Below, piece after piece: positions 34,106 through 47,981 of a DNA stretch of 64,000 bases (positions are counted from its first letter, which is position 1; each line of letters begins with the position of its first letter). Under the pieces are notes generated by a model, which did no database searches, was not told the DNA's origin, and was given only the letters and a program-made list of their open reading frames with translations. The position numbers and the translations under genes are program-made. Origin of the DNA: Gorsachius magnificus (Eukaryota; Chordata; Aves; Pelecaniformes; Ardeidae); the NCBI GenBank assembly GCA_034008185.1, contig CM067082.1, positions 9,532,984 through 9,596,983 on the forward strand, written 5' to 3'.

Positions 34106-37100
34106 CTTCAGTGATAGCATTTAATCATTATCTTCCCATCTCAGATTTTTCATGCTTTTGACATGGTAAGTGTGTAGGTTGTATAACAAAATAATTCGAT
34201 GTTCCTAGTGCCGTCCAGCCCTAGAGCAGAGCTAAAGCAATGCTGAAAGCTTCAATCCCTGATCCATCCAGGTCCTATATATTTTATAGGAGCCATTAGG
34301 TTTGGGTTATACCTAATTTCAGGTGAAGGACAGAGATGTTAATCTGAAACCAGAAGACTCTTTATGGGGCATGCCCCACTCACTGCAAATACAGAGAGTC
34401 TAAAATTTTCTGTTTTCAGTGGGGATGATAGTGAAATCCCCAACGCGCACGGTGGGGAGCTGCCCACCAGGCTCCCAGGAGTGCAGCATCAGCTCTGCTT
34501 ATCTTTGTTCCCCTCCTGCCTCTCCATGCACCTCTCAAAGTGTTTATGAGGAGGGATTACACCCTGATGAGGGAATGTCAAGAGCAGCTGATTGAAACTG
34601 CAGGGGAATTAATTTAGGAAGGTAATTACAAGAGCTGGAATTTGCTCTTCTACCTTTGCTAACACTGCTGCTCTCGTGAGACATGCTGGAAGAATTTCAA
34701 TGCATGCAACTGCCGAGGCTCCCTGATCAGACCTCAGATGCCACCTGCACAGCCGCACCAGATGTGTGGGGCCATGGCTCAGGACCATCCTTGCACTGCA
34801 GATACAGCAGCAGCTTTCCTCACACCTAGAGTAGTCATTAACTATGTCTAGACTATTTGGCAAAGCTGTGCTGGGGATGTTCCCGAGCAGTGGCACACAC
34901 TGGCCAATAACACATTGCCAGATGACCCGTGCCATGGCTTTAGTCTGAGACAGCTAAATGATGGGGCACAGATCAAGTGCTGCTGCAGATCTGGGACCGC
35001 TCTGTGTAGGAGTCTGTGTGTGGCTCCTGCTTTGGAGGCAGGTGAAGTTGGTGATATGGACACTGGTCACGCCAGAGGGCCTCATGGACAGAGAGCAGGT
35101 CTGAGCAGCTTTGGATTACTAGAATAGACATAATCATGAGATCTTACCACTTCAAGGATGTCCTCCTGGGTCTATGCAAAAAGCCACTTTGCTTTGGGAT
35201 AAGACCCTTCAGTTAGATAAGGACCCAAGGAATCCTGGGACCCCACTGAAATAATACAGGTTTCACCCTATGTGTGTGACCAATAACACATTTTATTTTC
35301 TATACCCTTTCCTCTTCCTGTTCATGGGATTTTGTCTTTTGCCTTTTCTGTTTCAACACTCCTTGTGTTGATCAAACTCCCATGGAGGTTCAGATACTTC
35401 ACCCTCACATCTTGGCACATTAAGAAAGGGGTAATTTTTTTGTGGTACTAATGCAGGAGGAAGAGCCTACTGATCATTCATTACCAAACCTTTTACGATT
35501 TGCGTAAAACACAGAAGAAGACATTGCTAGTTGCGTTGTTGCTGATATTTGGGCATTTCTCTTGATTTTGTCTCACTCGTTACTGTCAGGTCCTGGGTGC
35601 AATGGCACTGCGCAGCGATGGGGTCTGGCAGCCTCATGCTCATGGCGGTTTCTGCTCTCAGAATACAGCATTATCACATAGTGCATTCTCAAATACATTA
35701 TGCTCTTCATTGCTAAATTACTTTAAAAAACTGGATTTCCCTGCTTTTCCTCACAGTTTGAGAGGCTGTCTCTCAACATTCACAACGTGGTCCATCCATC
35801 TAGTGCGTTATCTGAGGTAGCTGTCTGGACTCCTTTTAGAGCTGCTGAAATAAAAGAGGAAATAGAAATTTCTGGAGTGCAATTAATCTCATCCTAAGGA
35901 CGATTCTAAAATAGGTGAAGTTAATCACCTCTTGCAGTGCCTGCAACTTTTCACTGACTGCAAGGGAGACCACAGGTGACTAACTTCTATTTAGGTATCT
36001 TGACTGAAAACACCTGAGGGGTGGAAAACTTTTTGCCCAACCTGAGAGGCAAAACTCAAAGCCATACTAAGATAACTAAATCTAGATATGTTCATGTACG
36101 GTTCTGTGTGTACAATGGGTATTTAAGCTCTCTTTATAGTCAGTGGAGATCTAGTCAATACGGTCAATAGATTTTATGGTACAACCAGATGTAGGGGTCT
36201 GCTTTACATGGAGATAAATCACTGCTTCAGCTCCGCTGAGCAGCTCTCCATTGTCTATAGCAGGAGCTGAGGTGACTTGATCTCTGCAGTGAAAGGCACT
36301 TTGAGACAGATGAGTCCTACCTCTAAAAGTAAGACCTTTCCACCTCGCCTTTTTTCTCTGGTTTGCTGTGGGGTCTATCTCTTTGAGCCCTCCCATAAAT
36401 TTGCTCTTGGTTTGTAATCACAGTTGCAGTTGGTCTTGAGGTCATACTCAAACCCAGACTTAACTACCTCATGTACTGAGCTTCAAATCCAAGGAGTGTG
36501 ATTGTCTCTGTTTTCCCTCCATCTTCTTCTGGCCATTCAGGATTTACCTGGGCACAGGAGTTACCATGGTGGGAGTTTGCCAGCAGCAGTCCTGCTTCTT
36601 CTTGTTCCTGAATTCCAGTTGCATTGCTCCTCTTGTCCTCCACCACTCAAAATTAGCTTCCCAAATCAATGAACAGACAACACTGTTTTCTGGAAGGTGT
36701 CTTTTAGGGACCAAAAAACCACTTTGTGAGTGGCTTGGACATTGTCCTTATGAAGCCTGTAACAAAAGTAGAAGGTCAAGTTGAATGGCCTGGGCTGCAT
36801 GAAGGTGATTGTGGTGGTCGTTCATAGGCTTAGACTGTTTTTTATCTGCTATAGTTTTCTCTGTAAGACTGGAGACATTGTAGATATGTAAGCACTGTTC
36901 AGTATTTTAAAGGCCATACTCACTTCCATACACCAGCTGAATCAGTAAAGTAGCATAATTGGACCTAATACGGAAATCATCGGAGAACTGTACAAAATTT
37001 GAATGCATGAAAATGCCCTGACATAAGGAAGCATTTTTGGATGGTGGTGTATTTCTTCAACAGCTGCTAGTTTGTGTTTTGCTTATTTTTGCAGAAATAC

Positions 37101-37677
37101 TGAGCCAGCAACCTCTTTTAGTCATGTCAGTGCAAATGTAGAGTATAAATCTATTAAAGTTAGAAGAACAATTGGATTTGGCTGCTGTACCGCAAGCTTG
37201 TTCTGGACCCACTACAAAATTTTTTCATTTTTTACTGATATTCTGCTTGGCCAGAGGCCAAGGTCAGGGTCCTGAACCTCTGGTGAGGTACTTCCCTGCC
37301 ACAACAAATTTGCCCTCCCAATAAGGTAAGACAGCTTGAGGAATGGGGTAAGTGGGAAAGAGGAACATCCCCTGGCAAGGAAAAAAGTGAACACCAGCCT
37401 GTCCCAGAGTTTCCAGTACTCACACCATGGTGTTCGTAGCTTGTTTCCTTCATGTTGGGAGCTGGCTTATATAAGCAAGGAGTCTTTCTTTCCCTCCCTG
37501 CTCCCCAAAGTGGAGAGAGGATTTTTCCTCCCTCATAGATGCAGCTATTTAGTTAACAAATACACTGCAGGTAAGCTGGGGAAGTTGAGCAAGCAAAGCA
37601 CCGTCTTTCTGCCCATTTCTTGGTGTAGGTCATGTCTGATGTTGGGGCTGTAGGAGGGAGGTGACAATTGCAACCAT
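34106..37677. other. KCNQ3 intron 1, no recognised feature
   Basis: Unique-looking intronic sequence; short open frames only. Confidence 0.5.
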
Positions 37678-37792
37678 AAAACAATTTAGTTTGGAAGGTC
37701 TCCAGTCCAATCCACAGAGCAGGGCTAACTTCGAAGTCAAATCAGGCTGCTCAGTGCTGTGTCCAGTTAAGTTTTGTGCATCTCCAAGATTT
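37678..37792 (-). mobile_element. Old CR1 3' fragment
   Basis: TTTGGAAGGTCTCCAGTCCA, then CAGAGCAGGGCTAACTTCGA and TCAGGCTGCTCAG, matches the CR1 3' UTR in reverse, with a short deletion in the GGTCATCTAGTCCAA box. It is diverged and lacks a clear terminal octamer. Confidence 0.75.
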
Positions 37793-40475
37793 GAACTACT
37801 TTATATTGTGAGCAGTGATAGATTTGGTTGCACTTCACAGAATATGTTGTTTTATGCGTTTCTCATAACTGGCAGACTTCTAGGCCCAGAGTCACGGAGA
37901 GTCGTCTTCTCTTCCCACTCCATTCAATCCTGAATATGCATGGGCAGAAGTGGGATGTAACATCTGGACAGAGATGCTGGGCAGGTCAGCACACTGGAGG
38001 AAACAACCCTCATATTAATCACAAAGGAAGTTGCTTGCCGCTAGGCTAACTAGCACCAATGTTGTCTATATTTGGAGTATTGACACTGGGAAATGCTAGG
38101 GATAATCTTTAGTGTAATCAGTAGAGTTCATTGAAAATAGGAAACCCTTCTCAATGAGTTCTCAATTTTTTTACTGCCATCATTGTAATTTGACATTTCC
38201 AGCAATTTTTTTCATCATTCAGAAGAATAATTCAGTCTTCAGTAATTTATTCCTACTCTACGACTCCTCCTGTCTTTCCCGTCTCTTTCTCCCTGCCCCT
38301 TCCTCACTCAGTCCCATCTTCTCTCCTCCCTTTGGTGTCATTCATCACCTCACTACCGAAGGCAACAATCACTGGATTGTCCAGCTGTGCTTCTTGTGCG
38401 ACCCCTCATCCTTTTGTACTTTATGTAGAGTTCAGTCTGACTTCAGTTCAGTTGGCCTAAGTGCTGACAGCAGGTTGATGGAGCTGACATGACAATTTGT
38501 CCCTTACCCAGACATAGCTGTATTTACTTTTTGGTCTTTTTTATAACTTAACTGGACTCTGACATTGAATTCACCTGTGTCAGCATTAAGATTGTTCATC
38601 TGATTCCCTCAGAATTCTTTGTCCATATGGTACAAGGTAGTTTAGGGGCAGGAATTATCTCTGAATCACCTTGTGTTTTGTCATCATTAGTGTTTCTTTT
38701 TTGGTTGCACAGCTCCCCAGTGTTGAATTCTACATTTGGTGGTAAGGTGCTCCTGCTGGACCAGTCTGTGACTTTGGGCACAGCCCAAAGTTAGAGTCCC
38801 TACGCAAACAGCATCGCTGTGGGACAAGCTCTTAGAGTTGTGATTCAGACCCACATGATTCTGAGTCACTGCTCCTGATCACTCTTGCTCCAGGGGTGAT
38901 GGTGGTATTGACGAAAGAGTGATTTATTGATGACCTGTGTATTTAACAGATTTCTTGCGGTGACTCAGTGGTTCTCTCCAGGAAGAGGGAACGTGACATG
39001 GAGGTGGACACCCATCTCTCTTCCCAGAAAGGGTACAAACTGAGCTACTATTTCCCTTGAGTTTTTCCACATTCCTGGTCTCCATGGTAGGAGGAAGGGG
39101 CTTAGGAGCACCACTTACAGGCTATTCCAAAATCTGCATGCTACTCATACACAGCCTGAACTGCACCCACAGCCGTTGCTCCCAGAGTCAACATGATAAT
39201 ACGAGGTCCCGGTTTGCAGATCCCTTTGCTGCCAGTGTTGATAACCAAGAGAAATAAAGGACAGGAGCTCCTGATGTAACAAGAAATAGGCAGCAACTTT
39301 CTCTAGCGAGTGAGCATATAGGCAGGTCTGAACACCGTGTCTTACTGCCTGATTCACCACGTTCCCCAGCAAACGAGGTGAGAACACAACATTGCTCCCA
39401 GAGACCAAAGCAGTACATTATCACCTCCAAAGCAACATCTTGCTGGAGACCATAGAAAAGCTCTTTTGCTATAGAGTAATGTCTTACAGTTTTCTGGAAA
39501 CAGTAACTCTAAAGAAAACATTATTAGGATGAAAAGATTTTGGGCAGATGGAAATGTGTCAGTGCTCATCTTCATTGGCGGTGCTTGTTTTCACTTATTC
39601 TATCATGAGTTAATTTCCAAGCAACTTGAAGTAGATAATGTGTTTATAAGCATTAATCTGAGTGCTCCATCAATGTTTGTTCCAGGCTATGAAGACTGGG
39701 AGTTTCTGTGATAGTAGAGGGCTGTTTAATTGCATGAATGATGTTATAGCAACGGTTGGAAGATGATGAAAGATAAATTCAGGCTATAGATAAGGTCTAA
39801 TAGGGGAGCAGAAATCTGCTGGAAGAATTTGCACAAGAAATTATCAATTTTCCACTTGTCATTTTTAAACCAAATTTGGAGAATTTTCCAGAAGACAGCC
39901 ATAGGCTGTAGCTTAGCTGCAAAATATGGGCTTAAATCAATAATTCTGTATATTGTTGACTGGTGATTAAGCAGGACTTTGAGTTATAACTAGGAATAGG
40001 TTTGGTTTGGTTTGGTTTGGTTTTAATTTAGCAACAGATAAGCAAATGAGTGACAGAGTAATGCAGGAAAAAGAGATTCACTTGTTTCTTAACTGGATTG
40101 TTAACAGCATAATGTAACATAGCATAAGCAGTAGCAGTAACAGTAATTGGGCTGGGATTCTTAGGACTAAATACAGGTGTCTTCCCTGTAAGTGTCTAAA
40201 CGTGGCAGTCATTTCAATCTCCTCAGTTGCCAGTATAGACCACTGCTATAGGAGTATTGGTGGTTGTTCAGCTCATCCTGAAGTTAATGATGACACTGAT
40301 AAATCACATCCTGACCACCAGGGTGATACTGAAGAAATAGATCTCCCTTGACTATAACAGGAGCTTCAATACACAGCTTAGATGTAGGCACCTACATTAT
40401 AAGCACTAACTTTAAGTGAGATGAATCTCATTCTAATCACATTGTTGAAGGCCTTGCAGGGATAATAACTTTACA
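37793..40475. other. KCNQ3 intron 1, no recognised gene
   Basis: Only the (GGTTT)5 microsatellite at 39999 is recognisable. Confidence 0.5.
39999..40023. repeat. (GGTTT)5 microsatellite
   Basis: Five perfect GGTTT units inside intron 1. Confidence 0.95.
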
Positions 40476-40918
40476 AAGTACTTGAAGATGATCAGAGGGC
40501 TGGAGCACCTCCCCTATGAGGACATGGTGAGAGAGTTGGGGTTGTTCATCCTGGAGAAGAGAAGGCTATGGGGAGACCTTATAGCAGCCTTCCAGTACCT
40601 GAAGGAGACCTACAAGGAAGCTGGAGAGGGACTTCTTACAAGGGCATGTAGTGATAGGACAAGGGGTAATGGTTTTAAACTTAAAGAGGGTAGATGTAGA
40701 TTAGACATAAGGAAGAAATTCTTCACTATGAGGGTGGTGAAGCACTGGAACACGTTGCCCAGAGAAGTTGTGGATGCCTCCTCCCTGGAAGTGTTCAAGG
40801 CCAGGTTGGATGAGGCTTTGAGCAACCTGGTCTACTGGAAGGTGCCCTGCCCATGGCAAGGGTGTAAGAACTAGATGATCTTTAATGTCCCTTCCAACCC
40901 AAACCATTCTATGATACT
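40476..40918 (+). mobile_element. 5'-truncated CR1 LINE with open ORF2 tail
   Basis: ORF2 C-terminal sequence starts at [13 protein letters not shown] and stays open for about 130 codons to a stop at 40872-40874, passing through [26 protein letters not shown] and LPREVVDASSLEVFKARLDE. The 3' UTR (GGTGCCCTGCCCATGGCAAG) differs from the main subfamily in this window and the tail is short (ATTCTATGATACT). The open frame suggests moderate age; the copy is truncated and cannot move by itself. Confidence 0.92.
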
Positions 40919-43900
40919 CTGGACAAGAGGTTAAAACAGAGCCATCCTTTTTGGCCTTAAGATGACTGCCCCAAACATTAAAATCTCATATAGTCTGGAA
41001 CACCTTTCTCGGAGCAGGTAAATAAATGAACAAAGACCACCAAATTTCTGCAGCATTGGATTCTGAATCAGTCTTGTACATAATTCTTGTTACTGTGCCT
41101 CTTAGGTTCACCCCGTGTTCCCATGGGATTCTGCTGACATCCCCCAGGCTCCATGTGCATGCTGAAATCAAAGATCATGTAGCATAGCTTCGCAGGACTG
41201 AGGTCAGAAATTGTTGCTGGTCCCTCTGGGCAATGTAGTCCTTACATTGATATCCAAATAATAATTGCCAGGATGTGGGGATTTTTTGTCTGGAAAGGGC
41301 CCCAAGTCAATGTTATCCTCTCTAGAGCACAAATATCTAGCTGCATCTCTGAGTTATTTAAAAATGTAATTACAATATGGTCATTCCTTCAGAGCTGTCA
41401 GTTCTGTTGAAGAGTGGGATGTAATTTTTGGGTGTCCATGCAGTCTTTTTGCCACTGATCCTGCAAGGAGAACAGATGGACCTGTCTGGTATTCTGCCTT
41501 GTCCAGAGGGAAAAAAGAATGGTTTTCAGCCCACTTGGTTAAAAAAAATAAAAGGGAAGGAAAAAAGGAAAAAGCCAATGATTCTTTAGAGTGAGGTAAG
41601 AGCAGCAATGGTGCAGGGAAGAAGCCAGCAGCTGTGAATGCAGTTCCAGTGATGATGATAAACCAGCAGCCGAGCTGGGGAAGGAGGCAAGGGAGATGTT
41701 GGGAATAAAGCTGCAAAAGGGAGATGGAAGAAGAGCAACTGCACTGTGAGAGGGAAAACAGAAGGAGGGAAATTAAGGCTACTCTTGTAGGTGAACATGT
41801 TAGGAGCTACTTAATGAAGGTGCTGCTTGTATAGCGAAAACAACTTAATTGCCCTCCTGGTGCTTTGGTGCCTGTTTCAGGCAAGTTGCCTATTTCCCTC
41901 TAATTGCAAAGTGTCTTCAGTGTAAAACCTGTTGTTGCTGTGGGCCTATGTGGGGGACGCTGTGTGCTCTGGGTGGACACTGGTCAGCAGTGAGGTGTCT
42001 TGGCCAGGTAGAGGTGGAAAATAGCTGTTTGTTGCTTGAGCTGTTCCTGCTCTGCGGGCAGCCAGGGGACCGTGATTTCTGAGCTGTATCCATCTTCTTC
42101 GTACATGTCACGGTTGTCATCTTCACTTGGCAGCACAGAGCCGTGAGTTACATGCTGGCACCTGAACAGCAGGAGGGGAGAGTTAAACTTCATTTGTTAT
42201 TTTAAGTGTGGAGCATGGCCCTCGGAGCTGAAGGGCAAGGACAGTGTGCTTTGTGCCAATTTGGAGCTGATCCTGGGGCGGTGAACCTCCCTCTCGCCCC
42301 TCTACACACTCCTGGTTTAGCTGCAAATCCTAAAGAAGATCTAAAGAATAAAGAGGGAGACTAAAGGAGCAAGATATTCAAGGCATGTTAAATGTGGCTT
42401 CATGGAGACAAAAGAGGAATAGCTTCGTCTGCTCTTGAGCTATAAAAAGGGATGCCAGTGAGACACAAGGCAGGTTACACTTCTGCTTAAAAACTCTTCG
42501 GAGAAGTCTCCCTGTTACCTCAAATAACAACCACACAGGAATATCTATAAAGAGAAAGGAAGCTTAGAGCTTCTACCCCTGCATCCAGAAGTTTGCCAAT
42601 GATGCCATCGCAGTCGGTCCTCACTGTGCAGCAGCGCCATGGTTTAGAAAAGGCTAACAAGCAACTCTTTTACCTCTTTTCCCCCTGAGGATAGAGCCCC
42701 AGGGTTTGATGGCATAGTCCCAGAGGGATGGATCTGCAGCCTCATGCCAAATCAGGCCTGAAAACGTGTCTGCGTTAAACATCGCTGGTCGAAATTGCTG
42801 CCCGTGAGGGGATTTTCTTTACCGGTTGGATTGGGGTTCTTCAGCCTGGTACCACGTGGTCAGGTTTTCCAGCTTTTCTTTGTAAAAATGAAGCAAAAAT
42901 TCTACTTTCTTCTTATTTTATTTTATAAAAAAATGACATCATCTGCCATGATGTATCCTGTCTCCACAATCTGGGGGATTAAGAGAAGCACCAATAAGCC
43001 TGGGAGGTTGCCGCACTGTGGAAGGCACAGAAGTGGGGTGACGTTTTAGCTGTTCTCTCTCATGGCCTGACAGTCCCTCTCTTAAATGAGGTTCTTTACT
43101 TCTGTGACTCATATAATGCCTTGCCCTGCAACATGGTGTCAAGGTGCAAGACCTTTTGTAATCCTATCTTTATGGTTTTATGTCATCTACAGGACGTTCC
43201 CTGCAGGTTGGTGGTGTTTTGTTGTTTTTTTTTTTTTTAAGATTGGGCAGAGGAAAGTCACTGGCCTTGTTTTGGTCAGCAAATCTAGCATAAAATCAGG
43301 CTTTTATGTGGAGTTTAATCCTCATGCTGTGGCACCTTTTTCAAGCTCCTGAATCATTTTTAGTGGCAATAAGGAAATTATTAGCAATGCACAGTTATGT
43401 GATGAGCTGAAATGACTGGGAGGTGGCTGTGACGGCAAAGGTTATGTCCTACATACATATGAAAGTGTGCTTGAAATGACATAGGAGCACACAGTCACCA
43501 CAGCTCATATTCCTATTTGGATGCAGTAAGCACCTTTTTACTAACCCAGAAATTATTTATGGTGTATTTATACACACTGTAGAAGTAACTTCAGGGACAA
43601 GCAGAGATGAAAGCTCTGTGGGCTATGCATCCTTATACCACCCAGAGTAACCCAGGCTCCTTCTGGCACTTCTAGGTCCCATCACATTGCTTCCATAAAC
43701 CCTCCAACCTTCTCCTGAGAAGCTGGTGAGACGCAAGCACACCTGACCTCCCCAGCACCATGCAGCCCACCCTGCCCAGCTGTGTCTCCTGTGCTGTGCA
43801 CTGCCCATACAGAGCACAGAGGATCCTTGCCCCAAGATGTGTCCAGGTTCATGAATAACAAGACATGAAAATTACTATGATTACCAGCTGGGGCAGGTAT

Positions 43901-45774
43901 AATTTAAAGAAAACAGTTATGATTACTGTAATGATCAGTATTCTCAATGCTCCAGTATTATTAGTGTTTTGCATGCATGGTGCAGAGACCAGCCTCTTGC
44001 AAGGGAAGACTGGAAGGAGCATAGCACTGGGTTTGCTGATTCTCACAGATTTCTCCATCTTTACGCAGGGGACAGGCAGTGAAAAGGAAAGTGTGAAAAA
44101 AACGGACGAGTAAGTAGGAGAAGTTGATATCACTGGTGGAAAAGAGTGGTGTCACTCCAGTGACAGCAATGGTTCAACATTGGTAAATGTTCTCCAAGAA
44201 CTGGGCTTTCAGCCCTTCGTGATGTGTTCTGGGAAGACATTGGGAATTAAAAGTCAGGGACCACTGGAGAGACCGTTCCCTCTAACTGTCCTTGAATTGA
44301 TACACAAAAGCCATCCCCAACCTGACATCCATGCTAGCAGTGTCTTTGGTTATGCCATAAATTAATAGACTTGGGGTACCTCTGCTTTGTCATGGTTCCT
44401 GAGAAGGTCGACTCCAAGCCCAGGTGGGGCTCATTGGTGGTGAAAGGTGTGGACACACAAACTTGTTGCTTATGCTATGTCCACTCCCAGGCAGAGAAGG
44501 CAAACCAACTAAAGGCTGTGAGATCTCACAGCCACTAATTCAGCTTCTTTTATACCAATTCATGTCATCAGGGATGAAGGAGCAACTAATTTCAGGACTT
44601 GGGGGCTATTCCACTCATAGTGCTGGAGAGAATGGGGTAAAAAAGTGATGGCATTCATCTGGGAACATATATTGTTTTATGGCTGTTGTCTTGTACATGG
44701 TCATGCCACTGGCTGTACTCCTAGGCAGCGGGCTGCTCGCACACAGCATGGGACGGATGGAGCCTATTTGCCAGGGCCCGCTGGGTTTGTGTTTCTGTCT
44801 GGTCTGGAGGTCCCATCCACCTTCATTCTCAAACCGTGCTTTTCAGCCACATCTCACTCATAGTCATATAAAAGCTCCAGGTGGATTAGGAAGATTTATT
44901 TAATTCACTTACCTGAACTCTGCTGTTCCCTCATGTTTCCCTGGGCCTATGCCACTGGGGGACTGAAGAATTTAGGAAACACAGCCTGTGTGAATCGTCT
45001 GCCCCTACCTGTGGTCTGCCTCCTCTCTGCCCCTCCTGGACTGCAGTGGCCCATCTTTGATGCAAATGCAGAGGATTTAGGGAATCAACTGAGAAGAGAG
45101 AATTGCGTAGCACTGGGATTTTCTTCCCCTTCTGGGCCACCATGAGCTGGTGAGCAACAGCATTTCACGGCAGGTACTGCTGAATTTTTGGGAGATGTAC
45201 GGGCTGAATCCTATGCACAAATCACAAGGTGGGTTGTGATCCTTCTGATGGCAAGCGCTCAGCTCGTGTACGTTTTTTCTGTTGTTGATTTATGCAGATA
45301 GGCTGTGGGTTTTGTATGCCTGGGTGCCGTATGTAGTGCTGCTGTACACAGGCGATGTGGGCATCATTTACACAGGTGTGGGATTACACCGGCCTGCCTA
45401 GCTCTTGCAGGCAGCAATCTTCATCTTCTCAACAAGCAGGTTGTGTTGCAAGGTGTCTGTTTTATCTGGGGTGGAAAGCTACGGTGAGGAGAGATGGGCC
45501 AGAAGGGCTGGCAAGGGAAGGCAGTGGATTGGTTTTGTAATTTCAATGGCCAAAACTTGTTACACTGGGATGACACTGATAACTGAGCTATGGAGGGTCA
45601 ATCGCTGAACTTTGCTAATTTTTCAGTAATTAGGGGAGGGGGAGCAAGCAGAGAAAATGGAAGGCCAGTTCATCAGAAGTCGGACTTTAATTAAAATGTT
45701 TGTGTTGCATCACCAGCAAGAACGTAGTTACAGTCTGTGCTCTCACTGGGCTAAAATCTGTTCAGACTCAGAAC

Positions 45775-45870
45775 AACAAACTGGTCTTTGCCCCAAAGAC
45801 CTTACAGCTTCAGTGTAATAGAGGAATTAATGGGTGGATCCAGAGGAAGAGGGGTGAAACAAGAGCCATT
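45775..45870 (-). mobile_element. MIR/L2-like ancient repeat relic
   Basis: AACTGGTCTTTGCCCCAAAG and ACCTTACAGCTTCAGTGTAA followed by AGAGGAAGAGGGG resemble the old amniote repeat block 'gtctctgccccaaagagcttacaatctaa', which lies next to MIR-like tails. Short and diverged. Confidence 0.4.
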
Positions 45871-46422
45871 GGCAGTACTCCCAGTTTGCCCTCAGTATAA
45901 ACTGTTAATAATGTTGTGTATGCCACAGGAATGGACAATTTGAAGAAAAGCTATTAGAAAAGCCAGTGAGGTAGCTCCATGTATCTTTGCATCTTCTAGC
46001 TTATGTCAGTGCAAGTGATGCATTTGGGGTGCGTGCAGTAAAGATCTGACATGTGATCCATAAGGCTTGGCACAGATCTGGGAGAAACTGCTCTTCCCAG
46101 CAAGAGGCAAGAGAAAGCACAGGAGGAGTCATGACTCAGGGGTGCGTTTCTGTCTGATGGTCTCTGAGCATTTGGGTTGTGCTCCAGCATCAGCGCTGAA
46201 GCCCAGCCCTTAATGGTAAAGCTTTCCTAGGGACAGCGTGCTGTGCTTTGCAAAATGCAGAGGAGTGCTCTGAGTGGGGCGCCTCTGCTCAGTGGCTGCT
46301 CCTCAGTCTTAGCTGTGAAATATGGGGAGATCCTGGATGAACCTTGCAGGGCTCTGAAGATCTTGCTTCAGTAGTGCACAAATCAGCACTTTCTGCTGCA
46401 AGATGTTTGTTGTGTCTCAGGG

Positions 46423-46441
46423 AAAAAAAAAAAAAAAAAAA
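46423..46441. repeat. Poly-A run of 19
   Basis: Homopolymer A tract with no recognisable retrotransposon upstream; probably a simple repeat and not a poly-A tail. Confidence 0.9.
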
Positions 46442-46760
46442 GAGCCCCAGTACCTCTCTTGATTCAACTGCAGATGGTTTTTCTAGAAGGATCCTTGTCT
46501 GGTCTGTTAACGCATTGGAGGTTATCACTGACGACATGAATGGAAGGGAAGATGAGTTAGCAGCTCTGAACAGCACGTTGAAGGGCTCTTGGAAGAAACA
46601 GTGGCATTTCCATGTATCATAAGCTGAGCTGGATGTTGGCTGGATCTTCTGGTGAAGATGAAGTGAACTAAGAAATGAACTTGCTGCAGAGGCCTGTAGT
46701 GCATAAATGCCAAAAACTTGTTTCTGGCGAAGGCATAAGATGTTCTGTCTATCAGCATCT

Positions 46761-47022
46761 TTGTTTTAAACTGAAGCAGGGTAGGTTTAGACTAGATATA
46801 AGGAAGAAATTCATTACAATGAGGGTAGTGAAACACTGGAATGAGTTGTCCAGAGAGGTAGTGGAGGCCCCATCCCTGGAATCATTCAAGACCAGCTTGG
46901 ACAGGGCTCTGAGCAATCTGATCTAGTTAGTGGTGTCCCTGCTCACTGCAGGGGGGTTGGACTAGATGACCTCTAGGGGTCCCTTCCAACCTGAAACATT
47001 CTATGATTCTATGATTCTATGA
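46761..47022 (+). mobile_element. 5'-truncated CR1 LINE
   Basis: Starts at TTTTAAACTGAAGCAGGGTA and encodes the last ORF2 residues ([20 protein letters not shown] to LSNLI, stop at 46924-46926) followed by the 3' UTR and about three terminal ATTCTATG repeats. It belongs to the same subfamily as the copies at 1032, 33824, 47853 and 52960. Confidence 0.93.
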
Positions 47023-47852
47023 CCTTTCAGTGTTGTGTCCTTTGGCTTTGTAGTCCGACTACCACAGGGAGGAGCAGAGGTTGGAAATCAGAATTATCAG
47101 TGTACAACTAATGTTAGAAAGTCGATATGGCACACCACTGCTCACTGGTTTGTTTAAATCTCTGGCTAGAAACTTGCTGGTTGTGGAGGTATGAATAAAG
47201 AGAGCTTATCCTGGAGACAACAGTTGAAAAACATTAGAAGTGAGCTGGATAAAATGTCTTTTGGATTTCCATCATTTCTTGTAGTAGTTAGCTATTAAAA
47301 AAACCCAAACAACTCCTTCCACAAAAACCCGAAAGACTTCCAAGGTACAGAAAGCTTTTATGCCATACTTCTGACTTGGCAAACTGAAAAGGTACCAAGA
47401 GAAGCTGCTCAGTGTATCTACATACGTCTTCAACGTGGATGTGTAACCATTTAAAATGTCACCATTGATTTCACAAATGACTCTATTGGTGTTGAACAAT
47501 GTGGCTCACTAACGCATTTATTATAAACAAGAAAAATCAAAATCTGTTTGGGTTTTTTTCTCCATTTTGGTGTGTTAAGGCAATGTCATTAAAACAGCCG
47601 TTATCCTCCACTTCTGAAGCTATTGTTGGTAAAAGTTTCCAGGACTATAGTACAATGCTGATATCTCACCATGGATAGTAAATATCAAGCTTATTCCCTG
47701 TTGTATAATGTACTTTTACAGGCACTGTCACTGGTAGAAGCAGGGATCCTCCTGTAAACTCACAGACCTGCAAAGCACAGACTCAGCCCTTTACATCTTG
47801 GAAGGGAGAAATGCTTCCAGGTACTCATCTCCCCTTACAGACTTCTTTCAGT
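47023..47852. other. KCNQ3 intron 1 spacer between inverted CR1 copies
   Basis: About 830 bases of unique-looking sequence separating oppositely oriented CR1 copies of the same subfamily; it would be the loop if they pair in RNA. Confidence 0.5.
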
Positions 47853-47981
47853 CACAGAATCATAGAGCCATAGAATGTTTTGGGCTGGAAGAGACCCCTA
47901 GAGGTCATCTAGTCCAACCCCCCTGCAGTGAGCAGGGACACCGCTAACCAGATCAGGTTGCTCAGAGCCCCGTCCAACCTG
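47853..47981 (-). mobile_element. CR1 LINE 3' fragment, inverted relative to the neighbour at 46761
   Basis: CACAGAATCATAGAGCCATA, then AGAGGTCATCTAGTCCAACC and GCAGTGAGCAGGGACACCGC, is the reverse complement of the 3' end of the main CR1 subfamily here. Recognisable similarity stops after GTCCAACCTGG. It lies about 830 bases from an oppositely oriented copy of the same subfamily. Confidence 0.9.

Larger units (their letters stand above)
40919..46760. other. KCNQ3 intron 1, mostly unique sequence
   Basis: Contains the relic at 45775, the poly-A at 46423 and a T run at about 43225-43238. No conserved reading frame was recognised. Confidence 0.5.

Noticed and set aside
46423..46441. Poly-A run as the tail of a processed pseudogene or LINE
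   Set aside because: The sequence before it shows no open frame, gene resemblance or target-site duplication.
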